Of a DNA stretch of 64,000 nt, positions 24,104 to 32,027 are shown in pieces (position 1 is the stretch's first letter; every line of letters starts with the position of its first letter). The DNA is from Clostridia bacterium (GTDB lineage: Bacteria > Bacillota > Clostridia > Oscillospirales > CAG-382): positions 1 to 64,000 of the forward strand of contig JAFQHL010000031.1 of assembly GCA_017397955.1 (NCBI GenBank). The letters are read 5' to 3'. Both the position numbers and the translations under genes were made by a program. The notes under the pieces are model-generated. The model did not search any database, was not told the origin of the DNA, and saw nothing but the letters and a program-made list of their open reading frames with translations.

Positions 24104-24837
24104 TTATCGTCCTCCTCTTTTGTTAAGGCTTTTTCAAGATTTGCAAGCCGCTCCTCCAAGCTCTTTATCATCTGGCTTACAGGGTCGGGTATATGTATGT
24201 GGTCAAGCTCGCTTCTGTTGTTTTTATCACGGTTTACGGGCTTTGCGGGTATGCCCACCGCTGTAGTGCATTGAGGCACCTCGCACAGTACCACTGCACC
24301 TGCGGCAATTTTTGCATCGTCACCTACTTTAAAGGGGCCAAGCACTTTTGCGCCTGCGCCAACCATTACCCTGTCGCCAAGTGTGGGGTGTCGCTTCCCC
24401 GTGTCTTTGCCCGTACCGCCAAGGGTTACTCCTTGGTAGATGGTGCAGTAGTCACCAATCTCGGCGGTTTCACCTATAACAACGCCCATGCCGTGGTCAA
24501 TAAACAGGCATTTGCCTATGGTTGCGCCGGGGTGAATCTCTATCCCCGTAACGGTTTTTGCAATCTGGCTTATGGCCCTTGCCGCAAAAAAGTGTTTGTT
24601 TTTGTATAGCTTGTTGGCAATCCTGTGCGCGGCAACAGCGTGCACGCCGGAGTACAAAAGTACTATCTCCGCCGTGCTTGTTGCGGCAGGGTCGTGTTTC
24701 TTAACATTCTCTATGTAGTCATCAAACGCAGCTTTTTGCTCTTTTGCAAAATCGGCATACTTCAAAACCGCGTCCACGGTTTTTGCGGCAACACCTGCCG
24801 CCTTGCCGTTAAAGGCAATGTTTATATTAAGCCTCAT
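24100..24837 (-). CDS. cysE: Serine O-acetyltransferase
   Basis: 245 residues. It makes O-acetylserine from serine and acetyl-CoA, the entry step to cysteine. The C-terminal left-handed beta helix shows hexapeptide turns and the catalytic segments GIEIHPGATIGKCLFIDHG, VIGETAEIG and GTGKDTGKRHPTLGD. The N-terminus is shorter than in E. coli CysE, as in the EpsC-type enzymes. About 40 polar residues follow the helix, including a predicted coiled tail. It is 3 bases downstream of the TSCPD gene. Confidence 0.93.
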   Translation of the reverse strand: MRLNINIAFNGKAAGVAAKTVDAVLKYADFAKEQKAAFDDYIENVKKHDPAATSTAEIVLLYSGVHAVAAHRIANKLYKNKHFFAARAISQIAKTVTGIEIHPGATIGKCLFIDHGMGVVIGETAEIGDYCTIYQGVTLGGTGKDTGKRHPTLGDRVMVGAGAKVLGPFKVGDDAKIAAGAVVLCEVPQCTTAVGIPAKPVNRDKNNRSELDHIHIPDPVSQMIKSLEERLANLEKALTKEEDDK

Positions 24838-24840
24838 ATA

Positions 24841-25101
24841 TCAAAGTCCTTCCTTAACTGCGGCAGCCTTTAGCGCTTTTGCAAGCTGGTCGGCGCAGGA
24901 GGTAGGCTTAAAGCCGCAGGTATTCCCCTCGGTGCGCTCGATTATATCCTTGTAGTTCCAGCCCTCAAGTATTTTTCCTATAGCCTTCAGGTTACCGTTA
25001 CAGCCGCCGCGGAACGCTATGTTCCGCACCGTACCGTCCTTTTCCATATCAAAAGATACCTCTGCGGCGCAAATGCCCTTGGTTCTAAAGCTGTATTTCA
25101 T
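24841..25101 (-). CDS. TSCPD-domain protein (TIGR03905-like)
   Basis: 86 residues. Cysteine-rich motifs GGCNGN (~32-37) and CGFKPTSCADQLAKAL (~62-77) match the small TSCPD family, related to a C-terminal piece of some ribonucleotide reductases. Its role is unknown; metal or redox binding through the cysteines is plausible. It overlaps the TetR-family gene by 4 bases and precedes cysE, suggesting a thiol-linked function. Confidence 0.82.
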   Translation of the reverse strand: MKYSFRTKGICAAEVSFDMEKDGTVRNIAFRGGCNGNLKAIGKILEGWNYKDIIERTEGNTCGFKPTSCADQLAKALKAAAVKEGL

Positions 25102-25721
25102 TGTTGCTTCTCGCTTTCCTGTATTATCTTTTCCATTTTCGTCTGTGCATCCCCAATTATTCTGTCAAGCACGGAATCAAACAGCGCTACCGTTTCCTCA
25201 ACACTCTCCACCTCTTTGTTGCGTATCATACAGGCGGTACCGTAAATATACGCTCTTATGGAATAGGCACAGAGGGAGCGCAAAGCCGCAAATCTGGGCT
25301 CGCTGGGGATAATCTCCTCTATAATCCTTGCTATGGGCTCGGATATCTTGACACGCAAGCCGTTGTCAAGGTTGGTTTCCGAGGGGTACATTGTCAAAAT
25401 GGTTATGTATGACGGGGTTGCCAGCAAAAACCGCAGGTAGGCAACACATACGGCGGTAAGCCGTTTTTGCGGCGTGCTGTCCTTGTAACACTCAATAACT
25501 CTGTCTCTAAGGATGTACCAGCGGGAGGAGATGTAATCCATAAGGGCAAAAAGCAGTTCTTCCTTGTTTTTAAAGTGCTTGTAGGGTGCGGCGCAGGAAA
25601 CGTTGCAAAGGTTAGCTACGCGTCTAAGGGAAAAGTCATTAAACCCGTGATTTTCCAATTCTTTAATTCCGGCAACCAGCAGACGCTCTCTAATACTTTC
25701 CTCTGCCTTGTTATACTTCAC
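25098..25721 (-). CDS. TetR-family transcriptional regulator
   Basis: 207 residues. The N-terminal HTH reads GFNDFSLRRVANLCNVSC followed by APYKHFKNKEELL (~25-58), typical of TetR. The C-terminal ligand domain is not assignable. It is first in the operon with TSCPD, cysE, ROK, GH4 and ahcY, and an inverted repeat overlaps its own -35 (25766-25788), which suggests autoregulation of the operon. It could also affect the divergent aromatic operon 190 bases away. Confidence 0.88.
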   Translation of the reverse strand: MKYNKAEESIRERLLVAGIKELENHGFNDFSLRRVANLCNVSCAAPYKHFKNKEELLFALMDYISSRWYILRDRVIECYKDSTPQKRLTAVCVAYLRFLLATPSYITILTMYPSETNLDNGLRVKISEPIARIIEEIIPSEPRFAALRSLCAYSIRAYIYGTACMIRNKEVESVEETVALFDSVLDRIIGDAQTKMEKIIQESEKQQ

Positions 25722-25753
25722 GGAAAAACCTCCCCCTAAAAATATACATAATC

Positions 25754-25788
25754 ATTATAATACCTTTTTACTTATTTTACAAGTAAAA
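25754..25788 (-). promoter_or_regulatory. tetR promoter with overlapping inverted repeat
   Basis: Minus strand TTGTAA (25782-25777), 17-base spacer, TATAAT (25759-25754). TTTTACTT (25766-25773) and AAGTAAAA (25781-25788) form an inverted repeat over the -35 box, a likely TetR operator. Confidence 0.6.
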
Positions 25789-25831
25789 CTTACAGCTATT
25801 TGAAAAAAACATAAAAATTTAATAAAAGCTA

Positions 25832-25860
25832 TTGACAACAGCCGATATAAGTACTATACT
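25832..25860 (+). promoter_or_regulatory. Promoter of the aromatic amino acid operon
   Basis: TTGACA (25832-25837), 17-base spacer, TATACT (25855-25860). Start expected near 25867. Confidence 0.85.
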
Positions 25861-25868
25861 TTTGTCAA

Positions 25869-25885
25869 GGTTAACGGTGTTAACC
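25869..25885 (+). promoter_or_regulatory. Inverted repeat at the aro operon transcription start
   Basis: GGTTAAC (25869-25875), GGT, GTTAACC (25879-25885). It is centred ~10 bases after the expected start, the position of a repressor operator. As RNA it would be a seven-pair hairpin at the very 5' end. No leader peptide rich in Phe, Tyr or Trp was seen. Confidence 0.5.
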
Positions 25886-25912
25886 AAGGCTTTATACTAT
25901 CGGAGGTGCACT

Positions 25913-27001
25913 ATGAGCAGGCTTGAAGAAGCAAGACGTGAGATTGATGTTATAGACCAACAAATGGCAGAGCTGTTTTGCAAGCGTATGGAGGCGGTAA
26001 AAACAGTAGCAATGCATAAAAAAGAGCACGGCTTACCCATCCACGACCCCATGCGTGAGGCGCAGGTTATTGCGCGCAACTCCGAGAATGTAGATGATGA
26101 CACTTTAAAAGAATACTATACAAGCTTTTTGCAGGATCTTATGGGAACTTCGCGGGCATATCAAACGAGGTTGTTGGAAGGGATGCGGGTAGCATTCAGC
26201 GGAACCTTGGGTGCTTTTGCACATATAGCTGTAAAAAAACTGTTTCCAACGGCTACGGCTGTGCCCTACGGTGACTTTACTGCCGCTTATCACGCCGTTG
26301 AAAACGGAGAGTGTGATGCTGTTGTACTCCCGATAGAAAACAGCTTTAACGGGGAGGTAGGGCAGGTGACAGACCTTATGTTTGCGGGCAACCTATACGT
26401 AAACCGTATTATTGAACTTGCTGTGGACCAAGACCTGCTTGTTTGTTCCGATGCTGTAGCGGAGGATATAAAAGAGGTTGTAAGCCATCCCCAAGCCTTA
26501 GGTCAATGTGCGGACTATATCCGTGCAAAGGGCTACACAAGTCGAGAATACGGCAATACCGCCCTTGCTGCCAAATATGTGGCAGAAAAAGGTGATAAAA
26601 GCCTTGCCGCCATAGCAAGTGCAGAGGCGGCAGAGCTGTTTGGACTTAAGGTGCTGGAGCGTAACATTAACACCGACCGCGGCAATACTACTCGTTTTGC
26701 GGTTATGACCCGTGCGGAAAATAGGGTGCGTAGCAACAGCGGTACTCTTTGCTCTATACTTCTTTTCACCGTAAAGCATCAAGCAGGTGCATTGGCAAAG
26801 GCATTGGATATAATAGGTCTGCATGGCTTTAATATGGGTGTACTTCGTTCCCGCCCCACAAAAGGAAAGATGTGGCAATATTATTTCTATGCGGAAGTGG
26901 AGGGTGATGTGCGTACCCCCGCCGGTGAGGATATGCTTAGGATGCTTGGCAGATTTTGTGATTGCTTAAAGCACGCAGGCACCTATGAAAAAGGAGAATA
27001 A
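25913..27001 (+). CDS. pheA: Bifunctional chorismate mutase / prephenate dehydratase (P-protein)
   Basis: 362 residues, ATG after CGGAGGTGCACT. The AroQ-type chorismate mutase is at ~1-85 (ARREIDVIDQQMAELFCKRM). The prephenate dehydratase at ~100-280 has VLPIENSFNGEVG and the catalytic TRF in GNTTRFAVM. A C-terminal ACT domain has GALAKAL, but the usual Phe-binding ESRP reads RSRP (312-315), so feedback inhibition may be altered. It converts chorismate to phenylpyruvate. First gene of the operon; aroB follows after one base. Confidence 0.94.
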   Translation: MSRLEEARREIDVIDQQMAELFCKRMEAVKTVAMHKKEHGLPIHDPMREAQVIARNSENVDDDTLKEYYTSFLQDLMGTSRAYQTRLLEGMRVAFSGTLGAFAHIAVKKLFPTATAVPYGDFTAAYHAVENGECDAVVLPIENSFNGEVGQVTDLMFAGNLYVNRIIELAVDQDLLVCSDAVAEDIKEVVSHPQALGQCADYIRAKGYTSREYGNTALAAKYVAEKGDKSLAAIASAEAAELFGLKVLERNINTDRGNTTRFAVMTRAENRVRSNSGTLCSILLFTVKHQAGALAKALDIIGLHGFNMGVLRSRPTKGKMWQYYFYAEVEGDVRTPAGEDMLRMLGRFCDCLKHAGTYEKGE

Positions 27002-27002
27002 T

Positions 27003-28022
27003 ATGGTACTTACCGTTAATTTACCTACAGAGTCATACGATATAGTAATAGAAGAGGGCGCGCTTGCAAGGGCGGACGATATGCTTGATCTTAACCGCCG
27101 TTGCCTTGTGGTTACCGACGAGGGTGTACCGAAGGAATATGCAGAGACTATAGTAAAAAAATGCGCCGCACCAACGCTTATAACCATTCCCCAAGGAGAA
27201 GGAAGCAAAAGCCTGCAGCTTTTTCAGTCGCTGTGCAGTGCTATGTTAGCGGAAGGCTTTACACGTAGTGACTGCGTTGTTGCCGTAGGCGGCGGTGTGG
27301 TAGGCGACTTGGCAGGCTTTGCGGCGGCGTGCTATATGCGGGGTATTGATTTTTATAATATCCCAACAACCCTCCTTTCTCAGGTGGATTCCTCGGTTGG
27401 TGGCAAAACCGCCGTTAATTTTGGCGGCACAAAGAATATAATAGGTTCATTCCATCAGCCCAAGAAGGTGCTTATAGACCCGTTGGTGCTTAAAACCTTA
27501 AATCCTCGCCATATATCCGCAGGACTTGCGGAAGCTTTAAAAATGGCGCTTACCTCCGACAGAGAGTTTTACGGCATATTCAAAGCGGGCAAGGCAAAAG
27601 AAAGTCTTGCAGAGGTGATAAAGCGTGCATTGCTTATAAAAATATCCGTGGTAGAGCAGGACGAAAAGGAGGGCGGACTTCGCAGAATACTCAATTTCGG
27701 TCACACGCTGGGGCACGGGATAGAAGCCTTGCAGGGAGATGACGGGTTGTACCACGGTGAGTGCGTGGCATTGGGGATGTTGCCTATGTGCGGCGACGGT
27801 ATAAGAGCAGAGGTGACAGAAATCCTTAAAAGCCTTGAGCTTCCTACGGTATTACCTGTGGATTTAGAAGAAGCACTTGCCTTTGCCGACCACGACAAGA
27901 AATGTGTTACCGACGGCGTTAATATTGTTAGAGTAGACGTGGCGGGTGAATATGTAATGGAAAAGATGCCTCTTGAAGAGTGGAAACAACTGATAAGAGA
28001 CAGGGTAGGAGGAATGATATGA
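27003..28022 (+). CDS. aroB: 3-dehydroquinate synthase
   Basis: 339 residues, ATG after AAGGAGAATAAT. It cyclises DAHP to 3-dehydroquinate with NAD and zinc. Conserved segments: VVAVGGGVVGDLAGFAA, PTTLLSQVDSSVGGKTAVN, and metal ligands in AGLAEALKMAL and LNFGHTLGHGIEA. Its stop overlaps the aroC start (ATGA). Confidence 0.95.
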   Translation: MVLTVNLPTESYDIVIEEGALARADDMLDLNRRCLVVTDEGVPKEYAETIVKKCAAPTLITIPQGEGSKSLQLFQSLCSAMLAEGFTRSDCVVAVGGGVVGDLAGFAAACYMRGIDFYNIPTTLLSQVDSSVGGKTAVNFGGTKNIIGSFHQPKKVLIDPLVLKTLNPRHISAGLAEALKMALTSDREFYGIFKAGKAKESLAEVIKRALLIKISVVEQDEKEGGLRRILNFGHTLGHGIEALQGDDGLYHGECVALGMLPMCGDGIRAEVTEILKSLELPTVLPVDLEEALAFADHDKKCVTDGVNIVRVDVAGEYVMEKMPLEEWKQLIRDRVGGMI

Positions 28023-29122
28023 GTAACCGAATAGGCTCTTATATAAGCTTTACCCTGTTTGGTGAAAGCCACGGGGCAGAGATAGGCGTGCTGGCGGACG
28101 GACTGCCTGCGGGGATTCCCGTAGACGAAGACTTTATAAAAAAACAGCTTAGCAGGCGCAGACCTGTGGGTGCAATCTCCACCGCCCGTGTGGAGTCAGA
28201 TGAATACCGAATAGTAAGCGGCGTATTCGGCGGCTATACCACAGGAGCACCCCTTTGTTTACTTATACCCAACAGTAACACAGACAGCAAGAGCTATGAG
28301 GGACTTACCCATCACCCAAGACCCGGTCACGCAGATTACACGGCGCTTGTTAAATACGGTGGCTACAGCGACTACCGCGGCGGCGGCCATTTTTCCGGCA
28401 GGCTTACCGCGGCACTTACGGCAATGGGTGCGTTGATGCAGTCTGCACTGAAGGCAAAGGGCGTAGAAATAGGCGCACATATAAGCACGATTGGTGATAT
28501 AAAGGACAAAAGCTTTACCCCCTCGGCAGAGGAATTTGCCCTGTCAGCACAGGATTTTCCCGTCATTGATAAAGCCGTGGGTGAAAAGATGAAGGCGTAT
28601 ATAGCAGAAGCGGCGGCAGAGGGCGACAGCGTAGGCGGAATTGTAGAGCTTGCCGTCACGGGTGTACCTGCAGGTGTTGGTGAGCCGTGGTTTGACGGCG
28701 TGGAAAACGCACTTGCCCGTGCAATGTTCGGCATACCTGCAGTTAAAGGAATAGAGTTTGGCGCAGGCTTTGACTTTGCCCGCCTTAAAGGCAGTACAGC
28801 CAACGATTTACTGCAAAAGGAACAGGGCAGGGTTGTAACAAAAACTAATAACAACGGGGGCATAAACGGCGGTATAAGTAACGGAATGCCTGTTATATAC
28901 CGTTTGGCAATAAAACCAACTCCTTCCATATACAAGGAACAGAACACATTAAATTTAAAGGCAGATACAGTAGCACCTCTACAGATACATGGTAGGCACG
29001 ACCCCGCTATAATCCACAGAGCAGTGCCCGTAACAGAGGCGGTTAGCGCCTTAGTGTTTGCAGACTTGTTGGCACAGCAATATGGCAGGGCTTGGCTTGT
29101 ACCCGTAAAGGAGGAAAAGTAA
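28019..29122 (+). CDS. aroC: Chorismate synthase
   Basis: 367 residues, ATG after GTAGGAGGAATGAT, overlapping the aroB stop. It turns EPSP into chorismate with reduced FMN. Signatures: FGESHGAEIGVLADGLPAG, RPGHADYTALVKYG with YSDYRGGGHFSGRLTA, and GRHDPAIIHRAVPV near the end. The last base of its stop codon is the first base of the aroE-aroK start (TAATG). Confidence 0.96.
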   Translation: MSNRIGSYISFTLFGESHGAEIGVLADGLPAGIPVDEDFIKKQLSRRRPVGAISTARVESDEYRIVSGVFGGYTTGAPLCLLIPNSNTDSKSYEGLTHHPRPGHADYTALVKYGGYSDYRGGGHFSGRLTAALTAMGALMQSALKAKGVEIGAHISTIGDIKDKSFTPSAEEFALSAQDFPVIDKAVGEKMKAYIAEAAAEGDSVGGIVELAVTGVPAGVGEPWFDGVENALARAMFGIPAVKGIEFGAGFDFARLKGSTANDLLQKEQGRVVTKTNNNGGINGGISNGMPVIYRLAIKPTPSIYKEQNTLNLKADTVAPLQIHGRHDPAIIHRAVPVTEAVSALVFADLLAQQYGRAWLVPVKEEK

Positions 29123-30366
29123 TGAACTACGGACTTATAGGCGAAAAACTTGGTCACTCCTTCTCTGCAGATATACACGCGCTCCTCGGCGACTACGATT
29201 ATGAGCTTAAAGAGATACCCTGTGACGGACTTGAGCAGTTTATAAAAACGGCAGATTTTAAGGGCATAAACGTAACTATTCCTTACAAGCAGGCGGTTAT
29301 CCCGTATCTGGATTATCTGGATGCGGGCGCAAAGGCTATAGGCGCGGTTAATACAGTGGTTAACAAAAACGGCAAGCTGTACGGCTATAATACGGATTTT
29401 TACGGTATGCACTGCCTGCTTCGCCGCATAGGCGCTGTACCCCGTGGCAAAAAGACTATTATTCTGGGCACGGGCGGCACCTCCAAAACTGCCCTTGCGG
29501 TGGTAAAGGCAATGGGCGGCACAGAGGTTTACCGCGTAAGCCGTAATCCGTCGGATGATACCGTAAGCTATGAAGAAGCGGCTAGAAACCACAGCGACGC
29601 GGCAATAATAATAAATACCACCCCTGTGGGAATGTACCCCAATACGGATGCCTGCCCCATAGATATAAACGCTTTCCCCGCACTAACGGCGGTGGCGGAC
29701 GCGGTGTATAATCCCTTGCGCTCCCGACTGGTGCAAGCGGCAACGGAAAAGGGTATTTCCGCCGAGGGCGGGCTGTTTATGCTGGTGGCACAGGCGGTAA
29801 GAGCGTCGGAATATTTTCTTGGCACCGTATACGCACCTGAAACGGTAAATACCGTCTACAAAACAATGCTTCGCAAAAAAGAAAACATAGTGCTTATCGG
29901 TATGCCATCCTGCGGTAAAAGCACCGTTGGGAATATTTTGGCGGCACGCTTTGGCAGAGCATGTGTGGATACGGACAGAGTTATAGAGGCCAACGAGGGC
30001 GTAAAGATTTCTCAGATATTTGCGGAAAAAGGGGAAAGCGCCTTCAGAGATATAGAATCGGCAACGGTAGCCGAAGTCAGTCTGAGCGGCGGCGTGGTAA
30101 TCGCCACGGGCGGCGGTGCGGTGCTTAGGGAAGAAAATCTGCGTGCCCTAAGGCAAAACGGCAGAATTTATTTTCTTGACCGTCCTCTTGAAAAGCTTAT
30201 CCCTACCGAGGACAGACCTCTTGCAAACAGCATAGAGGCCATAAAGGAAAAATATAACGAGCGCTGCGGTATATATATCGAAGCGGCAGATGTGATAATA
30301 AAAGTAAACGACGGCTCTGCCATGGACGCGGCAGAGTGTATAATAGAGGAGTTTTTTGCAGAATGA
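29122..30366 (+). CDS. aroE-aroK: Fused shikimate dehydrogenase / shikimate kinase
   Basis: 414 residues. The N-terminal AroE (1-~250): KLGHSFSADIH, the catalytic lysine in NVTIPYKQA, GAVNTVV, NTDFYG and the NADP loop LGTGGTSKTAL. The C-terminal AroK (~256-414): P-loop IGMPSCGKSTVG, the shikimate-binding DTDR and FRDIE, GGGAVLRE and the lid DRPLANS. The fusion joins two successive steps, 3-dehydroshikimate to shikimate-3-phosphate. AAGGAGGAAAAG precedes the start. It overlaps aroQ by ATGA. Confidence 0.95.
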   Translation: MNYGLIGEKLGHSFSADIHALLGDYDYELKEIPCDGLEQFIKTADFKGINVTIPYKQAVIPYLDYLDAGAKAIGAVNTVVNKNGKLYGYNTDFYGMHCLLRRIGAVPRGKKTIILGTGGTSKTALAVVKAMGGTEVYRVSRNPSDDTVSYEEAARNHSDAAIIINTTPVGMYPNTDACPIDINAFPALTAVADAVYNPLRSRLVQAATEKGISAEGGLFMLVAQAVRASEYFLGTVYAPETVNTVYKTMLRKKENIVLIGMPSCGKSTVGNILAARFGRACVDTDRVIEANEGVKISQIFAEKGESAFRDIESATVAEVSLSGGVVIATGGGAVLREENLRALRQNGRIYFLDRPLEKLIPTEDRPLANSIEAIKEKYNERCGIYIEAADVIIKVNDGSAMDAAECIIEEFFAE

Positions 30367-30800
30367 AAATATTTGTGCTTAACGGTCCCAACCTTAATAT
30401 GCTGGGCATAAGAGAGCCCGATGTGTACGGTAAGGGCACTTACGAGGAGCTTTGTGCCGAAATCCGCGCTTATGCGGAGGCACAGGGCATAGAGCTTGAA
30501 ATATATCAGAGCAACTACGAGGGCGAGCTGGTAGAGATTATCCATAAGGCGTATTACGGCAAGGCAGACGGTATAGTAATAAACCCCGCTGCTTATACCC
30601 ATACAAGCATTGCGTTGCTTGATGCGGTAAAAAGCGTAAATATCCCCACGGTGGAGGTACATATCTCCGACGTATCTGCCAGAGAAGCCTTCAGACAGCA
30701 AAGCTATATACGCGCCGCCTGCGTTGCAACAGTGGCCGGCAAGGGCTTTGACGGTTATATAGAAGCTATGCAGATACTTGAAAATAAAGCTAAGGAGTAA
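30363..30800 (+). CDS. aroQ: 3-dehydroquinate dehydratase, type II
   Basis: 145 residues. Dodecameric type II enzyme that forms 3-dehydroshikimate. Diagnostic: FVLNGPNLNMLGIREPDVYG at the N-terminus (with catalytic Tyr), QSNYEGELVEIIH, NPAAYTHTS and VEVHISDVSAREAFR. GAGGAG lies upstream inside aroK. Confidence 0.95.
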   Translation: MKIFVLNGPNLNMLGIREPDVYGKGTYEELCAEIRAYAEAQGIELEIYQSNYEGELVEIIHKAYYGKADGIVINPAAYTHTSIALLDAVKSVNIPTVEVHISDVSAREAFRQQSYIRAACVATVAGKGFDGYIEAMQILENKAKE

Positions 30801-30806
30801 GCTGTT

Positions 30807-32027
30807 ATGACAGTAACAATAAAGCCTGCCAAGGCGGTAGGTGCGGCGGTTGCGCCGCCCTCCAAGAGTATGGCGCATCGTCTTCTGATATGCGCGGGTA
30901 TGTGTCAGGGCGAAAGCCTTATTCACGGTGTCTCTTACAGTGAGGACGTTTCCGCAACTATAGACTGCCTTAGGAATTTCGGCGCTTTGGTAGAACGTGT
31001 GGGCGATGGCAGGACGGTGCGTGTTTGCGGCGTGGATATGACAAAGGCATATCCAAAATCTGTACTGAGATGCAGAGAAAGCGGAAGCACTTTAAGGTTT
31101 TTCTTGCCCTTGGCATTGCTTTCCGGCAAAGAGGCTACGCTTACGGGTGCGCCCTCCTTACTTAAACGCCCTATGACCGTATATAAAGAGCTGTGCGAGT
31201 TTAAGGATTTAAAGTACCTGCAAAAGGACGACAGTATTACCGTAAAGGGTAAACTGCCCTCCGGCAGATATACGGTTTCGGGTAACATAAGCAGCCAGTT
31301 TATAAGCGGTATGCTTTTTGCTTTACCTTTTGCGGAAGGTAACAGCTACATCAATATTATCCCGCCTGTGGAAAGCCGCCCGTATCTGGACCTTACACTG
31401 TCCGCGCTCAATATATTCGGCATAGAGGCAGGCTGGAAGGATGACCATACTCTATATATCCCCGGCGCACAAACCGCAAAACCCTGCGAATGCAGCGTAG
31501 AAGGTGACTTCTCCAACAGTGCATTTTTGGATGCACTGAGCGTTTTGGGCGGCGATGTTACGGTAGAAGGTCTTTCCGACGAAAGCCTGCAAGGCGACCG
31601 AGAATACAAAAAGATGTTTGAGTTGCTGAAAACAGGCGCACCTGCCCTGCATATCGGCGATTGTCCCGACCTTGGCCCCATACTTTTTGCCTTGGCGGCG
31701 GCGTGTCACGGGGGCATATTCAGTGGCACAAGGCGTTTAAGACTTAAAGAAAGCGATCGTTCTTTTGCCATGGCAGAGGAACTGAAAAAATTCGGCGTAT
31801 CCTCCACTGTAGAGGAGGACAGCGTGGTTATATATCCTATGGAGTTCCATGCGCCCACGGAGCCTCTTTTCGGTCACAACGACCACCGTGTTGTAATGTC
31901 ACTTGCGGTGTTACTCACCAAAGTGGGCGGAACAATAGTCGGTGCAGAGGCTGTCAATAAAAGTTATCCTGAGTTTTTTGATGTGCTGAGAAGCTTGGGG
32001 ATAGAGGTGATTGAAAGTGAATCTTGA
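30807..32027 (+). CDS. aroA: 3-phosphoshikimate 1-carboxyvinyltransferase (EPSP synthase)
   Basis: 406 residues. It adds enolpyruvate from PEP to shikimate-3-phosphate. Conserved PPSKSMAHRLLICAGM at the N-terminus, ESGSTLRFFLPLA, SSQFISGMLFALP, RLRLKESDRSFAMAEEL and DHRVVMSLAVL. AAGGAGTAAGCTGTT precedes the ATG. The tyrA frame begins inside its last codons (11-base overlap). Confidence 0.95.
   Translation: MTVTIKPAKAVGAAVAPPSKSMAHRLLICAGMCQGESLIHGVSYSEDVSATIDCLRNFGALVERVGDGRTVRVCGVDMTKAYPKSVLRCRESGSTLRFFLPLALLSGKEATLTGAPSLLKRPMTVYKELCEFKDLKYLQKDDSITVKGKLPSGRYTVSGNISSQFISGMLFALPFAEGNSYINIIPPVESRPYLDLTLSALNIFGIEAGWKDDHTLYIPGAQTAKPCECSVEGDFSNSAFLDALSVLGGDVTVEGLSDESLQGDREYKKMFELLKTGAPALHIGDCPDLGPILFALAAACHGGIFSGTRRLRLKESDRSFAMAEELKKFGVSSTVEEDSVVIYPMEFHAPTEPLFGHNDHRVVMSLAVLLTKVGGTIVGAEAVNKSYPEFFDVLRSLGIEVIESES

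Noticed and set aside
25861-25912. T-box or attenuator leader for the aro operon
   Set aside because: The leader is only ~45 bases, with no T-box sequence, no terminator and no Phe/Tyr/Trp-rich peptide.
28372-29592. A 406-codon minus-strand ORF in the aro operon
   Set aside because: Low-complexity reverse shadow of aroC and aroE, both of which have complete family motifs.
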